From assembly GCA_963585895.1 (NCBI GenBank), contig OY757904.1:162847292-162911291 (forward strand): a stretch of 64,000 nucleotides of DNA, read 5' to 3'. Positions 21,675 through 35,400 of this stretch are shown one piece after another. The DNA comes from Sepioteuthis lessoniana (lineage: Eukaryota > Mollusca > Cephalopoda > Myopsida > Loliginidae). The notes beneath the pieces were generated by a model. It saw only the letters and a list, made by a program, of their open reading frames with translations, made no database searches and was not told where the DNA came from. The position numbers and the translations under genes were made by a program. Within the stretch, counting starts at the first letter, position 1, and the number at the start of each line of letters is the position of its first letter.

Positions 21675-24600
21675 CAACGTTCCATTAATAGAAGATGGAC
21701 TCAAAATTATTTCTATATATAATGTGTGAAATTTTCATAATGTTTTTTTTTGTGAAACTTTCAATTTTGGACAAAACGAACTTAAAAAATTTAGAAACCA
21801 TTAAAAAACGTAAACAAAAAGGTGGCTTTTTCGTTTGTTCTCTTTCGAGCTAAATAGTTAAAAAAAGTTAGATTGTTAAAAATATCATTCCACTTTAAAA
21901 GAATTTTGTTTGATTTTTATTTTGAAGAATAGTATTTCTGTAAATAAGGTTCAATATTATTTGATTGTGGTGGTCGAGTAATTCTTTGACTTATTTGTAT
22001 TATCATATATATAATTGTGTTTTTTAAAAAAAAGAAGCTTGATATAGAATGAAATATAGATATTATGAAAAGCTATCTAAAAAAAAAAAAATAAAAAAAT
22101 AAAAAAAAAATTTACATCGAAAATTTGAAATGTGCAAAATTCGTAAACGTATATTCCAAACGTTTACGGGAGAAATTCCTTAAAAATTGTTGGTACTCGT
22201 TGCAATACACACGTGATTAGACTAGGTACCAACAATTGTTTTATAAAACCAAATCACGGCACCTTATTGAATTATCCGATTTTAATGAAATTTTCAGTGT
22301 TAATTTATCAATGAATGGATTTTATAATGTATGTTATTTTATTAAAAACTTTCTGATTTTTTCAGGTTACTTAACTTTGACCCCCACTTTATATTTGGAG
22401 TGCAAAATATTAATATAATTGAAACTGATTTCTGTATAAATAAGACAAAAGAACGAAGGTGTGAGTAGAATTTTTTTTAAATGAAAGATTTTAAAAGAAA
22501 ATAAATACCCCAAACCTGAAAATTAAATTAAAAAAAAAAAAAAAATTTGGGGGAGAATTTTTAATTACTCTGTTGTATATGAAATTTAATCTTTTTAGAT
22601 TATCAGTGAAATAATTATACATCGATGTCTGTTCTGTTTAAATTGGTGGGGGCTTAACTTTTAAATTGAGGTTTCTCCATTAATTATTACATCAGCCTAC
22701 AAGAATTATGGCCATTATATTTTAAATCAATTTTTATTGAGCATATCGTGTTTTAAGACGATAAGCTTAAAATCTACGGAGGCCCGTTTGGATTACATAT
22801 GCTTCCTCTGAATTAGTATATATTTTAAACAGCCTTAAATACCCTGGGGGGGTTATTAGTCTTCAAAAAAGTGGGGGCGCTAGTAACTTGAAAGAAATCT
22901 GAAATTAAAAAAAAAAAAATAACCGATGCATTATAAAATTCATTGATTAATAAATCAATACTGAAAAATTTATCAAAATCAGATAATTTCCTGATTGTTC
23001 ACCTAAAGTCAGTTTTTAGGTTTTAAAGGTAATTTAGTCAAAGATTAAAGTTTATCTATTAAACGTTCGAATAAATTGTCATCTATAAATAGCTACCCTT
23101 TCTATTAAATTGGTAAAATAGGAAAGAATTCGTCGCATAAACTATCTTTGTGTTTTTGGACTTAACTTTTGAGAGAAAAAATGGTAAAGCTCTCCAGAAA
23201 TTAGTTTATGATGTGGCTTTTAAAAAGACAAAAAATGAAACCCCTTCATGTTTGAAATAATTAAAATACGGCAATTCTTTTCTGGTATGCCAGTTAACTG
23301 TTATTGGGGTTTTGCAAATAAATTTCTTCTTAACAAGGAAAATCAATGAGTTATTTTTTCCTCTAAATAAATTTGTTTTCATCGAGTGAATACACCTAAA
23401 ATTAGATATTAAAAATAATCAAAAGCTTTTTATTTCATTTTTAGAACGTGTATATTTCCAAATCTGCGAGTATCACCTGTTATTTTTTAGATACCCAATT
23501 TAAAACTGAAATTAAAAACAATTTTAATCATTTTAATTTATAATCTTAAGTGTAATCGCCAGATAAAGCCATAAAATTATTGGTAAAAATAAAAGGAATT
23601 ATTTTTTCTTGTTTAGAATTTTATAGACAGAACACCACCGAACACTAGTGGCCAAAAGAGAATAATTTTTACTATGGGTTTAAAAAGATGACTTACAGTT
23701 TTGAAAATATAGGCATTTTAAAACACATTAAAGAGTACTATATTCTTTGATATCAAATTTTAGATGTATTAACTTGATAGAAACAATTTTATTTGTACAA
23801 AACCAGAAATTTTACACTAAAGATTCGCATATCTGGAAATATACACATTCTAAAAGTGAAATTAAGAATTATTTTGATTATTCTTAATATCTAATTTAGA
23901 TGCATTCCCTAGAAAAGGTAAATTTATCAAAAAATCTTCATTCATTTTTCTTGTTTACAACAACTTTCTTTCGTGATTAGCGCACTAGCTTACCAGAAAA
24001 CAATTACCCTTACAAAATTTTTTATTTTTATTTTTACAAGCTATTTTGTTAACTTTTTACTTCAAAAAGTATTTTTTAAATACTGAAACAAATAGATTTA
24101 AGACATCATATCGTATTTTTTTTTCTGTTTAAAAACATTCTATGATATGAAAAATTTCCAAGTGTCATATCTGCCGTATACGATTTCGGTTTTATAAAAA
24201 AATTTCGATGCGGTTTCACGAGATGAAGATGAAACCGAAAAAAAAGAATCGTTTTTTTTCGATTAAATCACCCATCTCTACTTAGCAGTTATAAAATTCT
24301 CAGAATGTAAAAAGGTTTCGTTTTTTTCATCAGGTGATATTTTTATAGTTTTTTCTGTTGATAGAGAAAGCGAAGTGATGAATTATTTTGATATTTGTCC
24401 TTTTTTCCCCATTTGAAATGAAGTACAAAGACTTTTGAAACGAGGGAACCCATAATTATTTGAATTGGTGATGGGGGTGATTATATATGAAACAAGAAAT
24501 AAATTAAAAACAGAATAAATTCTAAAAAAGTAAAATTGTAAAAGTAAAAATAAAGAATATGAATTTACATTTTCCCCATCATGCAAAGGGATTTTGGTCA

Positions 24601-26897
24601 CTTGACCTTTTGATTCCAAGTTTTTAGTTTTTGCTTTTTCTTTTGACCGCCAGAATCACTCGAAGAAGGACTATTTTATCCGCTGTTCCTAGAACCCAGA
24701 GATTTTGAAGTTGCACACGAGCATTCCAAACTCAGTGATGCATTGACTTGTCCAAGCGGTTGTATCTAAATTACCCTTAGCTTTCATATAAGGAAACTGA
24801 ACAGTAAATATTAGGAGGAATTTCTTCCGAGAAGTATAAAATAAAATCGGTATGTCAAAAGAAACAGCGTATTAGGCTCTTTATTTTGTGAATCGGTTTC
24901 ATTTTACCAAAACCAGGGACAAACACACACACACACATACGAGCGTAACAATTCATCCCAAATCCATAATTAAATTCCAGAAATTGCCTAGTTTCATCAG
25001 CTTATTACGGCAAGCATTACAGCTTATTTACATACTCTGTTCCATTTGTGCAAAGAGAACAGAATTATTTGAAAGACAACTTACAAGGAAGCAGATGTAC
25101 TGTCCGTGTAAAAAAAATGTCAGAATCCTTGTAATTTCTTTAAAGTATAATTCATTCATCAATGGGACGTTACTAAAGATGGACATACAACATCACAGAA
25201 TCAGTGACATGTTAGTGGATGCTGATGTAATTTTTGATAGGAAATGTTATAGAAAAATCGACTTGTAAAGAATTTACGAAGGCCTTCCCTCATCTTTTCG
25301 AGCCATCAGAAGTGCTCTCATGAATTGATTTAAGAATTCTTGATTCAAACCTTCATTTTATAGCCGCCTACAACGAGTTGGATTTTTTCTTCGTTTATGG
25401 CATATCAAACTTCGTGGGTTATTTCATGCTAAAACCATCCTTTTTAGAAGGACAGTAGAGGTACAATTTAACCTGTAGCTTGGTGTGTGATAGGGGTTCA
25501 TGCCTGTGCTATGGGTATTGGTCCAAAAATGAATGCATTAGTGTGATTGGAGTTCGAACTCGCTTACTGCGATGTCGTAAGTCCAGCACATTTAGCTTCA
25601 ATGCTATGGGGACTCCCTTGGATTTTTTCTACCACAAAAAGATCATTGCTAAACATGTCTAGAGTTTACATAACATTACTAAAATAAACAAAAATAGATA
25701 AAAGATTAACGTATTATGAAATTAGTCGATGTCAAATTTTTAAAAGCTGATGCTTGAACGTGAGACGCATTAAAATATTTCATATAATGGAACATATTAA
25801 AGGGAGAAAATGAATATCTCCCTAAGAAGATGGCCGTATCCGTTGGTTGCCTCGTAGGCTGTCACATGACAGTTTAGAAATCCATTCTTAATTTCTTTGG
25901 CTTCTGTTCTTTAAAGAGAATACTTTGTCTTGGATTGTCACGTAACCCAAAAGCCACATTTACTTTCAAGTAAAATTTCCCCAATTTTCTATCTCTTCCA
26001 CATATTGTTTGTTCATGAAAGAGTATGTGTCTATTTCTAGATTTTGGGACACACGTTTTGCGGGTTATTTTTTAATACCATTGGTATGTGTATAATATGT
26101 TATTGTTTGTACAAATCAGTTAGTCTTATCTTTCAGTTGTGTTCAGTGTTAATATATCATGGATATTCAAATGCTAATATTGGTCCTTGGGGAGTGGGGA
26201 CACAATTAAATGTCTTTCTTAGCACCAAACATCACCAATACATATAAAGTAATTGATAGAATATCGAATTCGGCTTTTAAAAGTAAAACTTTTTCGATTA
26301 TTCTGCAAAACATTTAAGCATTTAAAAATTGCAAGTTAATGTAAAAGACAAGAAGATATTACGTACATTTATGAATCCAGATGATTTGGCAGTGATTAAT
26401 TTATAAAGGAAAACGAGAGGGATGGGCATGAGAACAAGTCCAGTCAAGACCCAACCGATTATTTGTGCAAATTCGGGATATGGCATTTTTTCACTTCCAA
26501 CCAGAGGTAAATCTGGATAATTCGGAGGATTGTACTTCACCATTCGATATACAAACAGCACCTGGAAAAAAGGAGAAAAAATTTTTCAGAAAACTAAATG
26601 AAACAAATTGTATTTACAATGTTATTTATTGTGTATTCATTTTAAAATTTTCTAGACGAGCCACGTATTCATTGGGTTCCCATTATAACACCTGTCCATG
26701 ATGATATTGATGTTTCTATTTTTAGAAGGAGTGAAAGATTTTAATTCACGTTTCATAATTATCTCTGTTATAGAGAAAATTTGAAGGATTTAAAAATTAT
26801 ATTCAGTGTGAATAAAAAATTGTTATAGTTACAAACTCAACTGGAAATTGCTTTATTCTCCAAGAGCATTTTAAGTGTATTACTTTAATATAAAATT

Positions 26898-26953
<56 letters not shown>

Positions 26954-28895
26954 AAAATTTTTGTAATAAATATTGTAACATGACTGAAAATGTGGCCGAA
27001 CTGATTGAAAAATTTTTAGATTTCAAGAACAAACGTGTTTGCATCCGAATTGGTTATAATTGTACTTGATTATTTGTTTGTAACAAAATGAATTGCAACA
27101 TTTTGCAGTCGGCTCAGATTAGCAACAAGTCATGACGAATATAAATTACTATAGAATAATAAAAATTCTACTATAGAATTCCATGGCATTTTGTAAGTTG
27201 TCATTTTCATTTGATAACATTTTAATTGACAAAATTGTTGAACCAACCAAAGTAACACAGTAGATCTTTTCGTCAGCATTCATATTTTAATCGTAATAAA
27301 AAGTCTTTTAGCAGGATTCTTTTGGCGAGACTAAGACATTTCTACCCAAATTTCACAATCTTAAAAAGTTTCAATGTAATTTTTTTAGAATTCAGAACAA
27401 AAATTTATGATCATTGTGAAAACAAAACAAAACAAAAACAAAAAACAAAACAAACAAAAAAGCAAAAAACAAAGAAGCAACCCCCACCAAAAAACAAACA
27501 AACAAAAAAACAAAACAAAACAAAAACAAACACCTGCAACAAACAAAACATAGTAGAAAGAAAAAATTCTTTTTCTTACTGTGATGAGAATGGGAGCGCA
27601 GATAACCCAACAAAAAGCCCAAAAAATGCTGGGGTGGGGGGCAAAACCAATCATAAATTTCACGTCAGCCAGAAAGCGTCTAAAACCTGAAAAAGACAAG
27701 AAAATAAACGTTTTTTTAACGTCTTCTTCCCGAATTGTTATTGCCATCGGATTTCCCTATCATTGACATTTAGTATACTTTGTATTTAATTGACACAAAA
27801 TATGAATACGGCTCTAGGATCTGATCGAGTGAACTTTGGTATCGACTACTTGAAGTTTGGTCTTCGTATATTTGTCCTGAGTATCAAAAATCACCGCTAC
27901 AATCATTAGAGAATAAGGAATACAATTCAGATACTTGTAGCTTAGGAAATATTATATGGTTTAACATTTCCTCGTGCCAAACAATATAAAACTATTCATA
28001 GTGAATCAACAATGAAACATTTATTACCAGAGAAAACTTAATAGAAAAGATAGAGGAATTACATGATAAACTAAGAGTTCGTGATGAAGAGAAAGTAATT
28101 AATATGAATCTATTGTAAACAAGAACTATTGTACACCATAAATGGGGCCTTAACAGATATTACAACTCAAAAATCAGAGTGAAACTGATTGACTTGGTTG
28201 GGTTGGGTTTTATGGCATAGCAACCATTTTAGGTTATTTAGTGCCAAATCCTCCTTATACATATATATTAAAAATATATATGAATTGTAAATACATTTTG
28301 TAGATAATATTCTTAAATGAGCCTAAGCTCTTTTTTGCACACAGTTAAGTGGTTTCAAGTATATAACAGTTACATATCAACATGTGTCATTTGTTTGCAC
28401 ACATTTTGTTCTATCTGACCCATAACTAAGACCCTATCAGGTGCTACTACGCCGGGTCAGAGCAGATCTGGGAGTAATGGCAATGAAGGAGTACTCCACA
28501 TTCTCCATATTTCTAAAGCTGGAGCCTCACTATCAGACGGTTTAATGTCATATTCAGGACACTCGTTGGGGGAGGGGGCTTAACCCCTTTGCAAAGCTGC
28601 AGTTGGTATATTCTACAGCCCCAGCCGACTGGGCTAGAGTGGACCTGAGAGTAATGACAATGAAGGGGTATTCCACACTCTACAGAACTGGAGCCTCACT
28701 ACAAGGTGCAGTTTAGTCTCATACCCAGGATTCCCTTTTTGGAGAGGGGTCTTAGCTCTTTGCAGAGTATACAGACATCGTATTGTAAAACATGTCGATA
28801 GGCAGAGTTTTTAGATGGGTGAATACTTAATAACAGCAGATACTGTAAGCATTCCAGGCTTGACTCTAACAACGTTTTGTAAATGATTAGATATA

Positions 28896-28929
<34 letters not shown>

Positions 28930-29410
28930 CATTGAAATCATTAGTTTAGATGATCGACATTTTAAATTGATGTCAATTCCTTACACAAATGTTCGATTTG
29001 TCGACCGCTTTAATACTTAATTGCTATTATTCGTTTCTCTTATTCACTGGTGACTTCAATAATCATTTGATGTTAGAGGAAAGAAATGAAAAAAAAAAAA
29101 TTCTCTTTTACATCAAACTAGACCCAGGAGCATGTTTTATGGTTGACGCTCACACATTCACAGTTTTGTGTGCTTTTAGGAAGAAAATTTACTACTGAAA
29201 AAAATTTAAAAGTTGATAAAATAAATTAGCCGTAGACGCTTGACCATGTGGGTCAAATTCTAGCTGACCATTTCTACTGTGCAGTTCAATCCTCACAAAG
29301 ATCACACGATCCAATAATCTTGAGCCAAAACAAGAAGTGAGACATTTGGGGGTTTTGTTTTTTACTTCAGATAAAATCGATTTTGTTTTGGTGTATTCTT
29401 TTTCTCATTT

Positions 29411-29494
<84 letters not shown>

Positions 29495-32400
29495 CTCTTC
29501 AATAGACAGAATAACACAAAGCCAGTGTAAGGAGATAATAAATAATTGTCTTCCTTGAATTTTGGGGGAGGGGAGGGGGCGGAGAGACTTATCTTTGAAC
29601 CATGCGTCAGTCTCATAATTCAAATCAGCCTTGTTCATCTCCTGTTCTTCAGATAGTAAAAATGTTTTTGCCATCGTTTCAATTCTTTGAGCGGTTAAGA
29701 CGAGCTTTTTCATCTTTGTCGATGGAAGATATTGTCTTGCCGAGGCATTGAAACATAAGACCTATATGACCTTGCTCACAAAACAAGATTTCTTCCAAGC
29801 TGTGGCTGTGTCACTACTACTGTATGGATGCACCGCGTGGATTCGAGTGAAACGCATAGAGAAAAGCTTTATGGGAACGACACAAGAATGATACGCGCTG
29901 TTTTGAACAAATCCTGGAAGCAACGCCTTTCAAAACAACTGTACGCCTACTTGCCTCCCATCTCACTAACCATCCAAATATGATGAACAAGACACTGCTA
30001 GAGAAAAAGAGACAAACTCATTAGTGACATACTCTTATGGACTCCTATACATGGCTGCGTCAATGTTACATACATCGACTCTGTGTGGACACTGGATACA
30101 GTTGGGAGGACCTGCCAAGAGTGATGGGCGATAGGGTCAGATTGTGAGAGGTGACTCCATGCTATCCATACGACTGGATTATTTTTATGTTCATGAAAAA
30201 ATGTGCAGATTTCATTTGCTCGAATACGTTTGGATTGTCTTCTATTGTTTTTGTGTCTTTATCTGAATGTATTAAATGTGCAGATTTCATTTGCTCGAAT
30301 ACGTTTGGATTGTCTTCTATTGTTTTTGTGTCTTTATCTGAATGTATTAAATGTTCTATATGAACCCGTCTTTCCAAGCAGAAAATATTACCAATAACTG
30401 GTAACCTCGTACAACACCAGAATTTACATTCTTTAATGAAAGTTTTTGTTTTTATAATGGGATTTTAAATGAAATCTACTTCTACGTCCAGCATAACCGA
30501 AGTTAACATGGTGACAACTACAAGGTAGAGTCGAAAGATTTTTTTTCAGATTCTCACAAATAATTTTGGCAACTTGTATCTCCATGTTATATCATTAGTT
30601 TGCTACAACTTGTCTAATCGTTGCTGAATTTTTAAAAATTTTCATATATAACATATAAACATTGTTTATTCTTTATTTTCCATCTTTGATAATGACTGGT
30701 GAACAAAATTGCTATTAGAGGGATTTAACGCTATCTGTGGGAAAAAATGACCGAGTGTAAGGGCAGCGGCAAAAGAATGTGGAAGATCCAGGAACAGTGA
30801 ACGAATGTAGAGAACAAAATCAGTTCAGACGTTTTAAGAAAAGTGATACCAGCCTCAAAAACAAACCAAAGTTAGAAAAACCTGTTATGGATGATGAGAC
30901 TTTGTTTGAAATAGTTGAATATCAGCTAAGTACAAGCATTCGTGCCTTGTCCAAAGAACTTGGTCGTTCACAAAGCTCAATAAATCGATACCTCCATAAG
31001 CTCGGGCTTATGTAAGGGACACTGAAATACTCGCAATACAAAATTACTCGAGGGCGAAAAATGTTTTAATTGAATCTCGTATTTATTATCCAATCAATCA
31101 GAATCTATTTTTATCCATCATTCTGATACGTAATAATGCGTAATTTTGATGATTGTCTTGAGAAAAACAAAACTATAATAACTAAACGAAGTCAGTCAAT
31201 TTAAATCGCAAGGCTTCTGCTGAATAAAAATTAAAAAAAAATTATATCAAAACTGAAGTGACACAAATATTCACGTCCTTTTTATGTATATTGTTGCCTT
31301 GCGGGGTCTCTAAAAAAGTTGGCAGAGACCAAGACGAAATGAAGAAATGATGACGAGCTCAGATCAGGAAAAAGAAAAATCAGACACGGGGTCACAAAAA
31401 ATACCACTCATTGCGTTGCACCTTCCTTCTGGACCCGATTTAAATCAGGAAGATATGAAGTGGTATTTTTGAATTGATGAAAAAATTGCTAAAGTGTAGT
31501 TCAATCCAATGGGGGCTGTTTTGCTAACCTCAAAATTGAAATTGTCCCTTGTCTTCTGCCAGTTACTAACTGATTAACCCTTTTAAAAAATTCCTAATTT
31601 TTGCATGTAACTGTTTCTCGCATCTACCACGAGAGATCTCATAATTGACCCTTGCTGTCTTTCTCACAGTCAAGCACTACGTTCACTGGTGGTTGAAGGT
31701 TATGCAACCGACAGTGAATTTTTTTTTCAAGACAAAATCACCTATTAAATAAAATTTTAAAAAATCTTTCAGGTATTTCTTATAAAGAATTTAAAACCTT
31801 AATCAATACATTCAATCAGAAATTTAGTTTGTATTAGATAAAAATGAGAAATAGTATCAACTTACCATAAACCCACATAACAGCAATTGATTCACAAGCA
31901 GCCACACAAAGGACGGAAAAATCTGCTCCGTAAGAATCCATCAAAGTTACTACATAATCTCCACCCTAAAAAAAAAAAGAAGATATATTTAACTGTTGCT
32001 TTTAAAAAGACTTAATCAAATTAAATGACTATATCATGTACAATGTCAATAAATAAAGATTTTCACTATACTGATCATGGCCTGAGCACCCAGGTTTCAC
32101 AAGTCAACTAGTGTGAAGATCTAAGGCACTGGACAAAGAAAATATTCGAAATTTAGAAGATAGACAGTCTGGCTCGGGATGAGGTCATCTGACTGTTTAT
32201 GAAATTATCAGAAAGGTAACAGATTTGTTTGCATTAAAAATGACCAGGAAGATCAAATAAGAGAATCTTAATTGCGTAATATTGTTTAGACAAAAAAAAA
32301 AAAAAAAAAAAAAAAATACACAGGAACTAAAAAAAAGGTCTGGTTCACTAAACTGGCTTCCTCAAATATTCCTTAATCCTTAAATTAGTCATAGCTATAT

Positions 32401-35400
32401 GTCCTTATTAGGGAAACAGACATCTCTGTATCTATCAAAGTTTTTACTGGATGGTTTACTATCTTTATCTTATAGGCGAGTTCCTTTCCCGCTATCAACA
32501 GGGAAAAGACTCGGGTATTCTTCTCATACCTTAGTCTCCGATCTTTCTCTCTCGACCTCGAAGCCAACTTTGACATGGGTACAGACAACAGAAATCTGTC
32601 ATTAAAAGTATCGTCCAAGTCTCTCACTTTGCTACTAAAGGTATATCGGGGTAGTTGTACAAGTTTGACGTACCCCCACGGAGAACTACCGCTGGGTGTA
32701 CCACACTAGATTTAGCTGGAGCAATGTCGTTTGATATGCTCTGGCTTTCCACAATGCTAGCATTTCTTCATGACACAACTAGCAGAGAAATGACCAGTCT
32801 ATCTACACATCTAATAATAGATATATTTCATAATTTTGTCGGGGTCATCCTAGCAAGGACTTCTCTAGGAAGATGAGATTAAGAGCAATTGTCATGTGGA
32901 AGCATTGACAAATACTGTTTTACGACAAGCTATTAGTATATTTGATGAGATCTGGGCAGTTGTTACCCAGAGGGAGATGGAATTATCGAAAGTATGTGAA
33001 GAAAAAGCTCACTCAGACAATAAAAGTAATACCCCATCCAAATTTTCTATGATCGAATTACCGTAAGGATGCTCAGTATTTGGGGTATCTATCTCTCTTC
33101 CTTCATATTATCAAGCTGTAAAAAGTTCGAAGGAGTCATTTATGAAATTGAGTGAAATAAATCTGAGTAATTGGACAGAATTATGGGAGCCCACAATCAA
33201 GAAATTCCCTAACATTAAAGAAAATACCTGAGTGATTAAAGCTTTTGATGAAAATCAATTTTGAATAGTTGATGGATAAATTAGAGGAGCAAACTGAATT
33301 TGGAACAGTAATTCAGAAATCATAATAAACGGGTCAGCTATGCCAAGAACTTTAGTCACTATAGCAGTGGCAATATCAGCACTAAGGGTGTTGAGAAAAC
33401 CCAGTAAATGTTGTAATTAAACACGGTGCCTAAGCAGGCGGCTATGAGGATGAGATGGGGATACTATTAAGTATTCTTTATCAAATCAGGTAAAATTTGG
33501 ATGAAAAATGGTCCATAACAGAATCAAAAATGAAATCTGCACCTACCGAAAACAAGTTAAAACTTGTGAAAGGAAAATAGAATAGAAAGGATAGACAATA
33601 AAAAAATGGTGATTAATAAATTAAATTGTAAGAGTGTTGCAAAATTGTTGTTTAAAATTTCTACTGCATATTTAGTTGAAACTTGAGAAGAAAAATGAAA
33701 GCTGTAAATAAGAATTGACAGAAATATTCACGTGCATTGATAACAGAAAAGGAAGAACCTTTTAATTTCCACTGCATATTTAGAGGAAATTTTGTTTCAT
33801 GAAAGACTTTTCACCCTAAGCTTCATTAGAAAAAACAGAGTTTTGGGTATCAATTACAAGTAAAGGATAAAAGGGTGAGGAAGTGATACGAGAGTCTGTT
33901 GGGGGAATAATTCAATTGAAAGTGGACCGAGTAGGTGATAAGGGTAGGATCGTACTCTTCTGAAAATCTAAGACACCCCGGACAAAGAAAATATGAGAAA
34001 CCCAAAAGATAGACAATCGGAATCGGGGGCAGGAGGTCATCTGACTGTTTATGAAATTATCAGAAAGGAAACATTTATTTGCATAAAAAATAATCAGAAA
34101 GGTCTGATAAGAGAATCTTAATTATTTGATATTATTTAGACAAAGAAAATACTTGGAGACTAAAAAAGGTCTTCATTGTTTATGAAATTATTAGAAAAGA
34201 CAAAATTCTTTGCATTAGAAAATTGGGTGGTCAATCAAATAGAAAAATATCGATAACTGATAATTTTTGGCTCTTCTCCTTCCCACTTTGAAAATCATAT
34301 TCGTCACAAAAAGAAAGTAGTGCCCATTCAGGGATGAAGGAGTGTGGGGAATAAAGGAGTTTTAAGACTCTGCTGGTACCAGACATAGTTGAGAGATACA
34401 AATTAGACTGGAGTCGAAAGGGCGGATCCATCCCTCTGACCACTAAAAAGAGGTTGGACAATTCTCAAAATTTGGAAAAGCTGTTTTAAAGAAAACTAAA
34501 ATAATGAGAAAAGCACATTAAAGATTAATTAGATGTAACCCCTGTCGTCACCTACAGCGTTTGACTCCCGCGTGGCTTATATCATATAAGTGGGTCTGAA
34601 TATATCTGAATCGTCCCCCATTCAAGCCAGGAGCAGTTCATCAGTCAAAGGGGACAAGAACTTTAGATTTTCATCCACCCAACTAAAAATATCAGTCCAG
34701 AATTTCACAACGAAAAGCATATTTTATCCTCAAAAGGAATTTAGCAATGACACTCAAGTAAGCAATTAAAAAGAATACTAAAGACATTTACGGAGACATA
34801 CAACAATTGATGCACAAAAACATTTTGTAAATTATTACTTATTGCCAAAATAATAGATAAGATAGTGTGTTTCAACTCAACCTCCTGTTATTTGTTTTAT
34901 GGTTTGCTTGTTTTATTTCATAATTCATTTCAGCATTAACCTTTTATCACAATCCACGGAAGACTCTTTTGCCACAATATTTGGTTATTTTTAATTACGA
35001 ACTCGTAACGGATAATTTACTAAAATTCACGCTGCCCACGTTACAGTGGCTGTCAAAAGATTGCAAATCAAAACATTCTGTTGCTTGGTTAAAATTTCAA
35101 GTAATATTTTTTTAAATCAAAAATTATTTCCTATTTTACACTGAATAACCAAACTAGTATTCTTATCTTTGTTGTTATTATGATCACATCGTTTTGGTTC
35201 ACGTATCCCCTGCTTTTCTTCAAGTGTCTGTCATATTCAAGAGGTCATTGCTAAATTATATCTTGTGACCATGATTTTAAACTCTGGTTCGAGTTGTCCC
35301 ATACAATCATATCATCTGATTTAGATCGGTAATGTTAATTGGTTTTATAGCAGGTCAATCCTTTTTGGGTTATTTAATGTCGAAATCAGCCTTCCTTTTT

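Noticed and set aside
27322-27766. Lys/Gln-rich plus-strand frame and Phe/Cys-rich minus-strand frame
   Set aside because: The first is the (CAAA)n purine tract. The second is an extension of SLC6 exon k past its donor.
28899-29493. CRISPR-like or telomeric array
   Set aside because: Only dinucleotide microsatellites; no spacer-repeat structure and no telomere hexamers.
29337-29713. Frames with long Thr-His or Cys-Val repeats
   Set aside because: They are translations of the (CA)n microsatellite.
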